A DNA stretch of 64,000 bases from Methanoregula sp. (GCF_028679125.1 NZ_JAJRCG010000010.1:18809-82808), one strand, 5' to 3'. Positions 25,966 through 35,185 are shown, counted from the stretch's first letter. Notes: generated by a model not told the origin, from the sequence alone. Made by a program: numbers and translations.

Positions 25966-26613
25966 TCAGACCATTGTCGCACGGATGATTGTGACATTCT
26001 GGAGCGGGCGGTTGACCTTGCCTCCTGAGGTCTGGACTTTCCCGATGGCGTCCACGACATCCATTCCTTCGACAACCGTGCCGAAGACCGGGTGCTTTGT
26101 GTCGAGTCCGTTGTTGTCCACGAGGTTGATGAAGAACTGGGAGCCGCCGGTATTGGTACCCGAGTTTGCCATGGCAACGGTGCCGCGGCTGTTGCTGTTG
26201 GTACTCGTGAATTCATCCGGGATGACATATCCCGGGCCTCCCCTGCCGGTACCGGTGGGGTCCCCACCCTGTATCATGAACCCGTCGATGACGCGGTGGA
26301 ATATGACCCCGTTGTAGTAGCCTTTCTGGACCAGCATCTCAAAATTACCGGCCGTGATGGGCATGGCGGGATCGAGCTTGATGGTGATGTTTCCCATCGA
26401 GGTCTCCAGCAGGACATTCTTTCCCGAAAGTGCAGGGATGGTGTGGTATACGGATGCCGATGCTACAGGTGCAGCAGTGACCGCGGGAGCGGTAACGGCA
26501 GCGGAGGCAGAAGACTCCGTTTTGACGGCGGGAGTTGACTGGGTGCATCCCGCACAGATCACCAGTGCTGTGACAATGATGGTGACAAGTACGACTGATT
26601 TGGGAAATTCCAT
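25966..26613 (-). CDS. Cyclophilin-type peptidyl-prolyl isomerase, lipoprotein
   Basis: A 215-residue exported paralogue of the neighbouring cyclophilin. It has a signal peptide with lipobox (LVICAGC, about residues 16-22), a Thr/Ala/Val/Ser-rich tether (about 23-65), and then a complete cyclophilin core with [31 protein letters not shown] and TKHPVFGTVVEGMDVV. It should act outside the membrane on secreted proteins. The ATG at 26613 was chosen because it begins the signal peptide directly; the longer frame from 26673 adds 20 residues that break it. Confidence 0.92.
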   Translation of the reverse strand: MEFPKSVVLVTIIVTALVICAGCTQSTPAVKTESSASAAVTAPAVTAAPVASASVYHTIPALSGKNVLLETSMGNITIKLDPAMPITAGNFEMLVQKGYYNGVIFHRVIDGFMIQGGDPTGTGRGGPGYVIPDEFTSTNSNSRGTVAMANSGTNTGGSQFFINLVDNNGLDTKHPVFGTVVEGMDVVDAIGKVQTSGGKVNRPLQNVTIIRATMV

Positions 26614-26677
26614 ACCCGGTACTGTGGGTGCGGTGGTAAAATAGAGATTTTGGGGAATATGATCCCCCGTCATTCAC

Positions 26678-27358
26678 TTAATCTGCTTTTTTCTCTTCTT
26701 CCCTGCGGGCGCCGAAAACATAGATGGCACCGATTGCCAGGATGATCGATACAAGACCGGTAAGGAGGATAAGCCCGCCCTTTGTGGTGGCATCATTGTA
26801 ATCCTTTGCAGACATGTCGATGGCAAGAACCGCGGCCGTGTTGCCGCTGGAATCGCCAAGCGAATCATCGATAGGGGCATAGGCGCTCATGAACGACCCG
26901 TACTGGGTGGTGTACGGTTCACGTGATGTGGTCGGCCCGGAGAGGGCAGCGAAGATCTCCATCTTGTCGGGAGCTGTGGAGACCTCGCCGGTCTTTGCCG
27001 ATCCCGCCGGGTCATCCGGGTAGAGGTCATCAACGAGGAAGATCGCGGTCTTGTTGGGGTAGACCTTCAGGATATAGGCATTGAGGATATGGTCATCCAT
27101 GCTGCGCATGGTCTGGAGGTTCGTTGCCACGGTAAGATATTCCGGTGAGGTCTCGCTTCCCGTGGTGATATTGGCGAGATCGCCCGCATGGACCTGGGTC
27201 GCCATGACCGAGACCGTGGATTTCATCCCCGCCTGGGTTACGCTCTTCAGCGCGTTTTGTTCACTGGTATAGGCAAATACCGTGAGGGCCCCGATGATAA
27301 TAATCACAAGGAGCGAGGCCGCCCATAGTCTGGTTGATTTGGAACATGAACAGGTCAT
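26678..27358 (-). CDS. Membrane protein with extracytoplasmic sensor-like domain
   Basis: A 226-residue protein with two transmembrane helices (about residues 10-32 and 192-215) flanking an extracytoplasmic domain of about 160 residues, then a short charged tail (ARREEEKKAD). This is the layout of a membrane sensor module (Cache-like, with a long N-terminal helix EQNALKSVTQAGMKSTVSVMA), but no output domain follows. GGAGG lies ten bases before the ATG. The start comes one base after the stop of the PEGA gene, so the two are probably one operon. The ligand is unknown. Confidence 0.65.
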   Translation of the reverse strand: MTCSCSKSTRLWAASLLVIIIIGALTVFAYTSEQNALKSVTQAGMKSTVSVMATQVHAGDLANITTGSETSPEYLTVATNLQTMRSMDDHILNAYILKVYPNKTAIFLVDDLYPDDPAGSAKTGEVSTAPDKMEIFAALSGPTTSREPYTTQYGSFMSAYAPIDDSLGDSSGNTAAVLAIDMSAKDYNDATTKGGLILLTGLVSIILAIGAIYVFGARREEEKKAD

Positions 27359-27359
27359 T

Positions 27360-29024
27360 TCAGGATCGCCTCCTGAGCACAGCACCGATACCCGCTGCCG
27401 CTACCAGCCCCGCGATGAGAATCGCAAGGGAGGGCGCGGATGCGGGAGTCGGCGTGGGTGCGGGCTGCATACTGATAGCAAGGGGCGTAGTCTGCCCGGA
27501 GTTCACCGTGGCGGTCTGCGAGTAATCGACATACCCGGTATACTTGAGCAGGACCTGGTGATCTCCGGGGGCAATGCCGGTAAGCGTTGACGGGGTATAC
27601 CCCTTGAACAGGTTGTCGACATAGATCTCGGCACCGGCGGGTGTGGACACGACATCAAGCGCCCCGGTAGCCGGGACCGGTGTGGGGTTCACGCCGATAG
27701 GCGTCAGGGCCGCGTTGATCTGCGTGACAACATTCGGCTGGATGTAAATGGTGTTGAGCCAGTCATTGTACCCGGAGGCCGTGACCTTGAAGAGGCGGTT
27801 GCCGCTTACCACGTTATGGAGGGTGAGGGTCCCGGACGAGGGGATCTTTCCCTGTGATGCGCTGTCCATATAGACGTTCGCCCCGGGCATGGAGGTGATC
27901 GCGGCCGTGCCGTAGATTGCGGTGGTCATGACCGCGTTGAGGTTCTGGTTGGTGTTGCCATTCACGTATAGGGTTGTAGTATAATCAGAATACCCGGTGA
28001 GGGAAAGCCTGAACGTGTGGCTTCCGGGGTACAGGGTGACCGTCAGCGGCGCTTTTCCCTGGTAGTTCTCATCAACGTACACGAGCGCATTGGTGGGATT
28101 TGAGGTCACGTAGACCGTACCGGTACTATGGGGTGACGGAGGAGATGCCTGGAGGACCGGATAATAGGAGGAGGTCTGTCCGGCATAGACGGTGACAATC
28201 TGCGTGTTCGGGCTGTACCCGTTCAGGGATGCCTTCATGGTATAACTTCCCGGCGCAAGGTTCGGGATCGTGACCGGTGAATACCCGTAGGAGTTACCGT
28301 TCAGGTAGATCAGCGCACCAACGGGGCTTGACTGGGCATAGATCGTGCCGGTCTGGATCGGGGTTGGTGTTATTGTTATCGTGGGCGCCGTTGTCGGGGC
28401 GGTTGTGACCGGGTTCAGGGTCGCGTAGACCGCGACGTGCTGCCCGTTCTCCGGCATACTTCCCAGGGGTCCGGACCACGGGATATACCCGGTTTTTGTA
28501 ACCGAGACGGTCCTGATTGGCGTTCCTGTCGGGGAGACCCCGACGGTACAGACTCCCTGCGCGATCGTGCACTGGTAACTGCCGTCAAATGATACGGATG
28601 CACCATCTACATTGCAGTAGGTGTCGATGTAACCCTTGCCGCCCCCGACTTCCGTGGGTTCGATGGTTACTATCGTGATGGTCGGTTCCGTTGTTACAAC
28701 CGGGGGCACGGTTGCCGTTGTTTTCTGGGTAACTACGGTAGGCACGGTAACGGTTGTCTCATGGGTGACCACGGTCGGGACCGTTACCGTTGTTTCGGGG
28801 GTAACAAGTGTGGCAACGGTAACCGTCGGTTCCCGAGTGGGTTCTGTTGTAGGCACCGTGGTACGTTCAGTTGTCGGCTCTGCGGTTGGCGGGGCGGTTA
28901 CCGGAGGTTCGGTCGTAACGGCCCCCACGGGGGTGTCGCCATCTGCGGCAACCGGCGCGGCAACAGCTATGCTGAGTGCACATACGACGAGTATTACGAT
29001 CAGGATTGCACAAGATTTTCGCAC
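27360..29024 (-). CDS. PEGA-repeat surface protein with Thr-rich region
   Basis: A 554-residue secreted protein. A signal peptide (about residues 1-27) is followed by a Thr/Val/Pro low-complexity region (about 35-125) built from near-repeats of VTVPTVVTHETT, a likely glycosylation target. After a domain at about 130-210, at least four PEGA repeats follow (about 225-520). Each has the pattern of a strand, A-x-V/I-Y-V/L-N/D, G, and P-x-T/V (for example SSPVGALIYLNGNSYGYSPVT). The C-terminus is a hydrophobic helix ending in VLRRRS, probably a membrane or sorting anchor. PEGA domains are typical of archaeal surface proteins. Confidence 0.88.
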   Translation of the reverse strand: MRKSCAILIVILVVCALSIAVAAPVAADGDTPVGAVTTEPPVTAPPTAEPTTERTTVPTTEPTREPTVTVATLVTPETTVTVPTVVTHETTVTVPTVVTQKTTATVPPVVTTEPTITIVTIEPTEVGGGKGYIDTYCNVDGASVSFDGSYQCTIAQGVCTVGVSPTGTPIRTVSVTKTGYIPWSGPLGSMPENGQHVAVYATLNPVTTAPTTAPTITITPTPIQTGTIYAQSSPVGALIYLNGNSYGYSPVTIPNLAPGSYTMKASLNGYSPNTQIVTVYAGQTSSYYPVLQASPPSPHSTGTVYVTSNPTNALVYVDENYQGKAPLTVTLYPGSHTFRLSLTGYSDYTTTLYVNGNTNQNLNAVMTTAIYGTAAITSMPGANVYMDSASQGKIPSSGTLTLHNVVSGNRLFKVTASGYNDWLNTIYIQPNVVTQINAALTPIGVNPTPVPATGALDVVSTPAGAEIYVDNLFKGYTPSTLTGIAPGDHQVLLKYTGYVDYSQTATVNSGQTTPLAISMQPAPTPTPASAPSLAILIAGLVAAAGIGAVLRRRS

Positions 29025-29093
29025 AGTATCATCATCTTCCTGTACAGGTTATTCGGATAATCTCGCTATTTATGTGATCCGGTATTTATCGGT

Positions 29094-30272
29094 TTATGCC
29101 GAGAGCGATGCAATGACCCGTGCCAGCCGGTGCATACCTTCCGTGATCTGGTCTTTGGATGCCGATGAGAAATTCAGTCGGATCGTGTCCGTACCGCCCC
29201 CGTCCACGTAAAAGGGAAGGCCCGGCAGCACCGCGACCTTGTTTTTGACTCCTTCGTCAAACACCCTGCGGGACGAAAAGCCCGGAGGGAGGGTGGCCAT
29301 CAGGAACATGCCGCCTTCCGGCCGGGTGTGCGGGACCTGCGGCATGAGGTCGTCGAAGAGATCGCACATCAGCCGGCACTTCCGGCCATACACCGCCACG
29401 ATCTTCCGGATACTGGAATCGAGATCGCTGGTGGTGAGGTACCGGTGCAGGATCTTCTGGCAGAGGAAGTTGGAGTGGAGGTCGGCTGCCTGCTTGACGA
29501 CATTGAACTTTGCGAGGATCCCTTCAGGCGCGTACATCCACCCGATCCGCATCCCCGGTGCCACGATCTTGGAGAACGAGCCGGAGATCACGGCCTGGTC
29601 GGGGACCCACCGTTTCACCGGGAGCCTTGGACAGGCATCGAAGAAGAGTTCCCCAAAAGCGTCATCTTCGTAGAAGACCGTGCTGCTCCCGTCAAGGATC
29701 TCCGCAACAGCTTTCCGCTTTTCCTGCGAGTAGGTCAGCCCGGATGGGTTCTGGGAGTTGGGGATGCCATAAAAGAATTTCACCTGCGTATCCCTTACCA
29801 GCCGTTCGAATGCATCAAGATCCGGGCCGTCCTCTTCGAGCGGCACGGTATCGATCACCGGCTCGTAGAGCGAGAAGGCCTCGATTGCCCCGAGGTAGCC
29901 AGGCCGCTCCATGCCCACGTGATCACCGGTGTTGAGGAAGAGCTTGGCAAAGAGGTCAAGGCACTGTTGCGAGCCGTTGACGATCTGGATCTCGTCAGCG
30001 GTTGCCGGGATGCCGAGCCGCTTGCGGTACCGGTCTGCGATGAACTCCCGGAGCGGGAGGTAGCCATCTGTCGTTGTATACTGGAGGGCGACCTGCGGCT
30101 CTTCGTCCATGACCTCGCGGGCCGCCCGTGCTATGCCTTCGGTATCGATGAGGGAAGAAGAGGGGAGCCCCCCGGCAAAGGAGATGATTGAGGGATCGGA
30201 AGAGACCCGGAAGAGTTCTTCGAGAAAGGACTCCGGTGCCCGTGCCACCCTGTCTGCAAACCGGTACTGCAT
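29094..30272 (-). CDS. PLP-dependent aminotransferase, class I/II (2-aminoadipate/LysN-like)
   Basis: A 392-residue fold-type I aminotransferase. The early block SIISFAGGLPSSSLID is typical of the LysN/MocR-like aminotransferase subgroup. Cofactor residues visible are NGSQQCLDLFAKLF (phosphate-binding region), FFYGIPNSQNPSG (Asn that contacts PLP), YEDDAFGEL (Asp that pairs with the pyridine nitrogen) and SGSFSKIVAPGMRIGW with the Schiff-base Lys. The substrate specificity is not deducible. The ATG at 30272 has AGGT upstream; the longer frame to 30542 is not supported. Confidence 0.9.
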   Translation of the reverse strand: MQYRFADRVARAPESFLEELFRVSSDPSIISFAGGLPSSSLIDTEGIARAAREVMDEEPQVALQYTTTDGYLPLREFIADRYRKRLGIPATADEIQIVNGSQQCLDLFAKLFLNTGDHVGMERPGYLGAIEAFSLYEPVIDTVPLEEDGPDLDAFERLVRDTQVKFFYGIPNSQNPSGLTYSQEKRKAVAEILDGSSTVFYEDDAFGELFFDACPRLPVKRWVPDQAVISGSFSKIVAPGMRIGWMYAPEGILAKFNVVKQAADLHSNFLCQKILHRYLTTSDLDSSIRKIVAVYGRKCRLMCDLFDDLMPQVPHTRPEGGMFLMATLPPGFSSRRVFDEGVKNKVAVLPGLPFYVDGGGTDTIRLNFSSASKDQITEGMHRLARVIASLSA

Positions 30273-30389
30273 GGTAAGACCTGCGCTATTTGAGAATACT
30301 GTCTTCACGTGCATTGGACTGCGGGAGAAAAAAAGGTATGGAGCCCCGCGGGCAACAACCCTTTTTATTCCCGGGATAACCGGTATAGC

Positions 30390-30830
30390 ATGGCACCTAC
30401 CAAGGGTGACGATGCAGCAGCACTGTTCGCGGGGGGCTGGTCCTGCTCGCAGGCGGTCTGCTGTGCGTTTGCACGAGACTTCGGTATTGACGAGAAGACT
30501 GCCCTCATGCTCTCCTGCGGTCTTGGCGGCGGGATGGGGCATACGGGGAACGCCTGCGGCGCGGTCTCGGGCGCCCTGATGGTGATCGGGATGAAGTACG
30601 GGCGTACGGAGCTGGGCGACCTTGCGTCAAAGGAGAAGACGTACGAGAAGGCGCAGGAGTTCATCGCAGAGTTCCGGCGCCGGAACGAATCATTGAGCTG
30701 TACGAAACTGCTCGGGTACGATCTCTCGGATCCGAAACAGCTTGCGGCGGCCCGGGAAGCGGGTGCGTTCAAGACAAAATGCCCGAAGTTCGTCCGGGAT
30801 GCCGGGGAGATCCTGGAGACGCTGCTCTGA
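30390..30830 (+). CDS. C_GCAxxG_C_C family protein
   Basis: A 146-residue protein with the signature spacing of the family: C at GWSCSQAVCCAF (about residues 19-24), GNACGAVSGALMVIG (about 56-70), C at LSCTKLLGYDL (about 106) and C at KTKCPKF (about 133). These redox or metal-site cysteines are always in this order in the family, which is common in anaerobes and often found beside molybdenum or iron-sulphur proteins. Its biochemical role is unknown. It is divergent from the aminotransferase gene. Confidence 0.85.
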   Translation: MAPTKGDDAAALFAGGWSCSQAVCCAFARDFGIDEKTALMLSCGLGGGMGHTGNACGAVSGALMVIGMKYGRTELGDLASKEKTYEKAQEFIAEFRRRNESLSCTKLLGYDLSDPKQLAAAREAGAFKTKCPKFVRDAGEILETLL

Positions 30831-31194
30831 GTAGGGGCTTGGGGGGCACTCCTGTTTTCTGGGGTGTTTTGACTTACTCTCCCCCCGAAAAATAAGTGCC
30901 CGCAAAACGCTCTGTTTTCCAATCGGAGCCTGATTTGAAAAACGGGTTTTCTGATAGTCGCGTTTTTTGGCGAATTATAGAGTAATGTTTTGAAATATGG
31001 GTTTATTGAAGGTATTTTTGCGTTTTATGCCTCAGATGCGCTCGAAAAAACGTCTAATTGTTGCCTTTTGGTTGATCCGGGAGGGGGGTTTCGGTGCTTT
31101 TCCCTGGCCGGGGAAATGGCGGGAGGCTGGATCCGGGGACCGGAAAGCTGGGGCCAGGTATTTCACAACGGGGGACTCGTCGAGGGGGTGATCC
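30831..31194. other. Intergenic region without a credible gene
   Basis: About 360 bases whose first half is AT-rich and unlike the flanking genes. Short open frames here have no ribosome-binding site and no recognisable product. The right-hand edge leads into the promoter of the reductase operon. No repeat or RNA gene is recognised. Confidence 0.5.
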
Positions 31195-31210
31195 ATAAAT
31201 TAATAAATAA
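31195..31210 (+). promoter_or_regulatory. TATA-like element of the reductase/TetR/ABC operon
   Basis: ATAAATTAATAAATAA is a strong AT-rich box 45-60 bases before the first start codon. If transcription starts about 25 bases downstream, the start site falls within the palindromic operator at 31221-31236. Confidence 0.55.
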
Positions 31211-31220
31211 CACCATCCTA

Positions 31221-31236
31221 TTGACTGACCAGTCAA
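31221..31236. promoter_or_regulatory. Palindromic operator, likely site of the operon's TetR protein
   Basis: TTGACTG-AC-CAGTCAA is a perfect inverted repeat with seven-base arms and a two-base centre, the size and symmetry typical of TetR-family operators. It lies between the TATA-like box and the first gene of an operon whose second gene encodes a TetR regulator. Binding there would block initiation, so autoregulation is likely. That link is inference. Confidence 0.7.
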
Positions 31237-31254
31237 TTTACGTTGGTGTTCCTG

Positions 31255-32496
31255 ATGTTATACCGGACCGTTCCCAAGACCGGCGACAAACTCTCGATTC
31301 TCGGCTTCGGCTGTATGCGCCTCCCGTCCACCCGGGCCGGGGGCGTGGATGAGGAGCGTGCGATCCGCCAGATCCGTCACGCGATCGACAATGGTGTCAA
31401 CTATCTTGATACCGCGCCGGTCTACCATTTCGGGAAGAGCGAGCAGGTGCTGGGCCGGGCGCTGGCAGACGGCTACCGGGAGAAGGTGCGGATCGCGACC
31501 AAACTTCCCCACTGGGAAGTCTTCGAGCGGGAGGACATGGACCGGATCTTAAACGGCCAGCTTGCGATCCTCAAAACAGATCATATCGATTACTACCTTC
31601 TCCACAGCCTTGCCGGTAAGAGCTTTACGATTATGCGGGACCTGGGTGTCCTTGAGTTCCTCGATTCCGCAAAAAAAGATGGCCGGATCGTGAATGCCGG
31701 GTTCTCCTTCCATGGCCGGCTGGAGGAGTTCAGGGAGATCGTGGACGCGTACGACTGGCAGTTCTGCCAGATCCAGTACAATTACCTTGACGAGAAGAAC
31801 CAGGCCGGGACGGAAGGCCTGAAGTATGCGGCGTCGAAGGGGCTCGCAGTCATGATCATGGAGCCGCTCCGGGGCGGCAACCTTGCCGGCCGGATGCCGG
31901 AGACGATCCGGAAGATGTGGGACGAGGCGCCGGTGAAGCGCTCGCCCGCTGAATGGGGCCTGCGCTGGGTCTGGGATCACCCGGAAGTGACGGTCGTCCT
32001 CTCCGGCATGAACGACGAAGTCCACATCGATGAGAACCTGCGGGCAGCGGGTTCGGCGCTGCCGGGTTCACTCACAGAGGATGAGCGGGCGCTGATCGGC
32101 CGGGTGCGGGACGAGTATCACCGGCTGATGAAGGTCGGGTGCACTGGCTGCGGGTACTGCATGCCCTGCCCGGCCGGTGTCGATATTCCCGGCTGTTTTG
32201 CAAATTATAATGCGCACGCCCTCTTCCCCCACGACCGTGCGGGAAAGTTCCAGTACATTGGCCGGCACGGCGGGCTTATGGGTGAGAAGTCCTATGCCGG
32301 GCTTTGCCGGCAGTGCGGGAAGTGCGCGAAAGCCTGCCCCCAGCATCTCCCTATCCCCTCGCTGATGAAGGAGGTCTCAAAGGAGATGGAGGGGATGATG
32401 GGCATCGCAGTCCCCGTCATGAAAGGCGGGCTCTGGTGCATCAACAAGGCCAGGCGGATCGGCCGCTTCTTCACCCGGGAGAAGTCCCATGCGTGA
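31255..32496 (+). CDS. Aldo/keto reductase with C-terminal 4Fe-4S domain
   Basis: A 413-residue two-part protein. The N-terminal AKR barrel (about residues 1-280) has the catalytic pattern NYLDTAPVYHFGKSE (Asp, Tyr) and KLPHW (Lys, His equivalents). The C-terminal part (about 290-400) has two cysteine clusters, CTGCGYCMPCPAGVDIPGC and CRQCGKCAKACP, typical of ferredoxin-like iron-sulphur binding in anaerobic AKR proteins. Electron transfer between a ferredoxin and an organic carbonyl is plausible; the substrate is unknown. GGTG lies before the ATG at 31255. Its stop overlaps the TetR start by eight bases. Confidence 0.9.
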   Translation: MLYRTVPKTGDKLSILGFGCMRLPSTRAGGVDEERAIRQIRHAIDNGVNYLDTAPVYHFGKSEQVLGRALADGYREKVRIATKLPHWEVFEREDMDRILNGQLAILKTDHIDYYLLHSLAGKSFTIMRDLGVLEFLDSAKKDGRIVNAGFSFHGRLEEFREIVDAYDWQFCQIQYNYLDEKNQAGTEGLKYAASKGLAVMIMEPLRGGNLAGRMPETIRKMWDEAPVKRSPAEWGLRWVWDHPEVTVVLSGMNDEVHIDENLRAAGSALPGSLTEDERALIGRVRDEYHRLMKVGCTGCGYCMPCPAGVDIPGCFANYNAHALFPHDRAGKFQYIGRHGGLMGEKSYAGLCRQCGKCAKACPQHLPIPSLMKEVSKEMEGMMGIAVPVMKGGLWCINKARRIGRFFTREKSHA

Positions 32497-33064
32497 ACCG
32501 GGCCCGGATAAACAGGAAGCGATCCTTGCAACCGCGCTCACCCTCTTCACCGAGCGCGGGTTTTTCGGCACCCCGACCTCGCTGATCTCGAAGGAGGCCG
32601 GCGTTGCCACCGGCACGCTCTTCTTCTACTTTAAAACCAAGGAAGACCTGATCGATACGCTCTACCGCCAGGTGAAGAGCGAAGCGGCATTGGCCATGTG
32701 CCGGGGCATTGAGAAGGAGAAGACCGCGCAGGCAAAGCTCCAGCGTCTCGGTCACAATGCGGTTGCGTGGGGGATCCAGAACCCGGCAAAGATGAAGTTC
32801 ATGGAACAGTTCGCCCATTCCCCGTTTGTCTCAACGAGCGCCCACGAGGAGGGGATGTCTCATTTCCTCTTTCTCAAGGACCTGGTGCAGGACGGGATTA
32901 AGAAGGGCGAGATCCGCACTGTTGAACCGATGCTCCTCTTCTGTATGATGGCATCGGCATTCTCGGGCCTGATCGCCAGCGCCTCCCTTGCGGAGACGGC
33001 GGACGAACGCGTGAAGATCATTGACGAGGGACTGGATTTTATCTGGAACGGGATGAAAGCATGA
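32489..33064 (+). CDS. TetR/AcrR family transcriptional regulator
   Basis: A 191-residue TetR protein. The N-terminal DNA-binding domain (about residues 8-54) shows the family pattern: AILATALTLFTERGFFGTPTSLISKEAGVATGTLFFYFKTKEDLI. The rest is the helical ligand domain. The overlaps with the reductase before it and the ABC ATPase after it (ATGA) show that it is translated with both. It probably represses the whole operon through the palindrome at 31221-31236. The ligand may be a compound that the transporter exports or the reductase alters. Confidence 0.94.
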   Translation: MREPGPDKQEAILATALTLFTERGFFGTPTSLISKEAGVATGTLFFYFKTKEDLIDTLYRQVKSEAALAMCRGIEKEKTAQAKLQRLGHNAVAWGIQNPAKMKFMEQFAHSPFVSTSAHEEGMSHFLFLKDLVQDGIKKGEIRTVEPMLLFCMMASAFSGLIASASLAETADERVKIIDEGLDFIWNGMKA

Positions 33065-33786
33065 CGATTGTACTGGAAGCACGGAACTTATCGAAAACCT
33101 ATGGCGATGTACAGGCTGTGAACACCGTGAGCCTCTCGGTTGAAGAAGGAGCGCTCTTCGGCCTCCTGGGCCCGAACGGCTCCGGCAAGACCACAATGAT
33201 CAGGATGCTGACCGGGCAGACCCGGCCCACCGGTGGCACGGCAACCGTGCTCGGGGTTGACGTGACAAAGGACCCGGTCGGTGTCAGGAGCCGGGTGGGG
33301 ATCATCCCCGAACAGGAGACCCCGCCCAGTTTCCTCACTGCGATGGAGTATCTCCGGTTCGTTGCCGCGGTCCGGAAGATCCCGGACATCGAGACAAAGG
33401 CGGACTGGTGGTTCGACTTCCTCGACTTTGCCGACAAGAAGAATGTGCTCTGCAAGGATCTCTCGCGGGGCACCCGGCAGAAACTGATGTTCACGCAGGC
33501 GTTCATCCATGAGCCGGCACTTGCTTTGATTGACGAGCCGCTGATCAACTTCGACCCGATCATGCAGGACCTCGTCAAGGAGTACCTCGCGGGCTACGTG
33601 AAGAAGGGAAAGACGATCTTCATCTCCACCCACATTCTCGAAGTGGCCGAGGAGATCTGCTCGGGTTTCGCGATCCTCCACAAGGGGACCCTGCTCCACA
33701 CCGGTCCGGTCGCCGACCTGACCGGCAGGGGCGAGCACCTGCCCGCCTTCTTCCTCTCGCTCGTCCGGAAGGATCACCATGCTTGA
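33061..33786 (+). CDS. ABC transporter ATP-binding protein
   Basis: A 241-residue ABC ATPase of the multidrug/ABC-2 export type. It has Walker A GPNGSGKTT (about residues 38-46), the Q-loop at IPEQETPP, a signature motif reading LSRGTRQKL (about 137-145) in place of LSGGQ, Walker B LALIDEP (about 156-162) and the H-loop STHILE. Deviation to SRGTRQ is tolerated in this subfamily. The start overlaps the TetR stop by four bases, and the end overlaps the permease gene by eight. Confidence 0.95.
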   Translation: MTIVLEARNLSKTYGDVQAVNTVSLSVEEGALFGLLGPNGSGKTTMIRMLTGQTRPTGGTATVLGVDVTKDPVGVRSRVGIIPEQETPPSFLTAMEYLRFVAAVRKIPDIETKADWWFDFLDFADKKNVLCKDLSRGTRQKLMFTQAFIHEPALALIDEPLINFDPIMQDLVKEYLAGYVKKGKTIFISTHILEVAEEICSGFAILHKGTLLHTGPVADLTGRGEHLPAFFLSLVRKDHHA

Positions 33787-35185
33787 ACTCTTCCATGCCA
33801 TGATGAAGGAGGAGTGGCGGATCCATTCCACGATGTTCGGCAGCCTCTCGTTTGCCCTCTTCCCGGTCATGATCTTCGGGATCGCGTTCATGGGCGCGTT
33901 TCTCGTCCCGCTGATGCAGACAACGCTCCCCGCAGGCAACCTGACGCTGATCCTCCACGCGAGCTACCTGATGCTCGGGATCATGGTCGGCGGGTTCGGC
34001 CTCCTGGGGAACGAGGTGATGAACCGCAGGTTCGGCCAGGCAAGCCTGCTCGCCTATTCTGCCCGGAGCCTCCCGCTCAAAGAATCGTTTATCTTTTCGA
34101 ACTTCGTTGTCAAGGACACGGTCTACTACTTCTTCCTCTGGGTCCTGCCCTTCGGCCTCGGGTACATCATCGCTTCGCCGTTTATCGGGGTCTCCCTCGC
34201 GAGCGCCCTGCTTCTCCTCCTCACGCTCACGCTCGCGTTCCTCTTCGGCCTCTGCGCTGTCTTCTTCCTCTCCACGGTCTATGCCCGATCGCGCCCGGCG
34301 CTCTGGCTCATCCTCCTTGCTGTTGTTGCAGGAGGGGCCGGCCTTGCCGTGGTGACCGGTACGAACCCGGCGCTCTTCTTCCCGCCGCTTCTCCTCAACC
34401 ATGCATTCACGTGGACGAACCTGATCGGTTCCTGCGCCATCCTCGCGATCCTCTTCGGGGTCGCAATTGCGCTCTTCAACCCGGAGTCCGTGGGGTCGGA
34501 GAAGAATTACCGGAACGCGTTCTCGCCCCTCATGGCCCGGCTCTCGTTCCTCCCGAACCCCCCGCTCGCTGCCAAGGATGCCATCGACCTGTACCGGAGC
34601 GGGAGCCTCATAGGCCAGACGCTCTTCTCGTTCATCCTTCCCCTCGCGGTGATCTGGTTCTTCCTCTCGCTGCTGGGCCCGTACTTCCCGCCGCACGGCT
34701 TGCTCTTCATCTTCGCGATCACCACCGGCGTTATCGCGTCCACGATGTACACGTGGGTCACGATGTTCGACAACTTCGGGCCGTACGCCTGCCTGCCCGT
34801 TGCGGTCAGCACGCTGATCGCGGGAAAGCTCACCACCTTCACGATACTCCAGCTGCTGCCGGCCATCTTCATCGCGGTCGTTGCGATCCTCTCCGGTGAG
34901 ATCGCGTTCCTCGTCCCCGCAGTAGTTCTCGGCCTCGCGGTTTCGTTCTATGCCGTTGCGGTCATGGCCTGGCTCTGCGGACTCTCTCCCAACGTGCTGG
35001 TCTATGATGTGAAGGTGCTTGCCCTGTATCTCATCCTTGTGGGGATTGTGATCGTGCTCTTTACTGCCGCAGCGTTTGCGAACCCGTATTTCGCTCTTGC
35101 CTCGCTGATCCTCGCGGTGCCGGCATGGTGGTTCGTACAGAAGGCGAAGGTCCGGTGGGATGCGGTGGATCCGGCGGGGTTCTGA
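33779..35185 (+). CDS. ABC transporter permease, large ABC-2-like
   Basis: A 468-residue membrane protein with about 11-12 predicted helices, roughly twice the size of a standard ABC-2 permease, so it may be a fused dimer. It starts MLELFHAMMKEEWRIHSTMF, a typical cytoplasmic N-terminus before the first helix. The gene overlaps the ATPase gene by eight bases and is the last in the operon; a T7 tract follows the stop. It is expected to form an exporter with the preceding ATPase. Confidence 0.85.
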   Translation: MLELFHAMMKEEWRIHSTMFGSLSFALFPVMIFGIAFMGAFLVPLMQTTLPAGNLTLILHASYLMLGIMVGGFGLLGNEVMNRRFGQASLLAYSARSLPLKESFIFSNFVVKDTVYYFFLWVLPFGLGYIIASPFIGVSLASALLLLLTLTLAFLFGLCAVFFLSTVYARSRPALWLILLAVVAGGAGLAVVTGTNPALFFPPLLLNHAFTWTNLIGSCAILAILFGVAIALFNPESVGSEKNYRNAFSPLMARLSFLPNPPLAAKDAIDLYRSGSLIGQTLFSFILPLAVIWFFLSLLGPYFPPHGLLFIFAITTGVIASTMYTWVTMFDNFGPYACLPVAVSTLIAGKLTTFTILQLLPAIFIAVVAILSGEIAFLVPAVVLGLAVSFYAVAVMAWLCGLSPNVLVYDVKVLALYLILVGIVIVLFTAAAFANPYFALASLILAVPAWWFVQKAKVRWDAVDPAGF

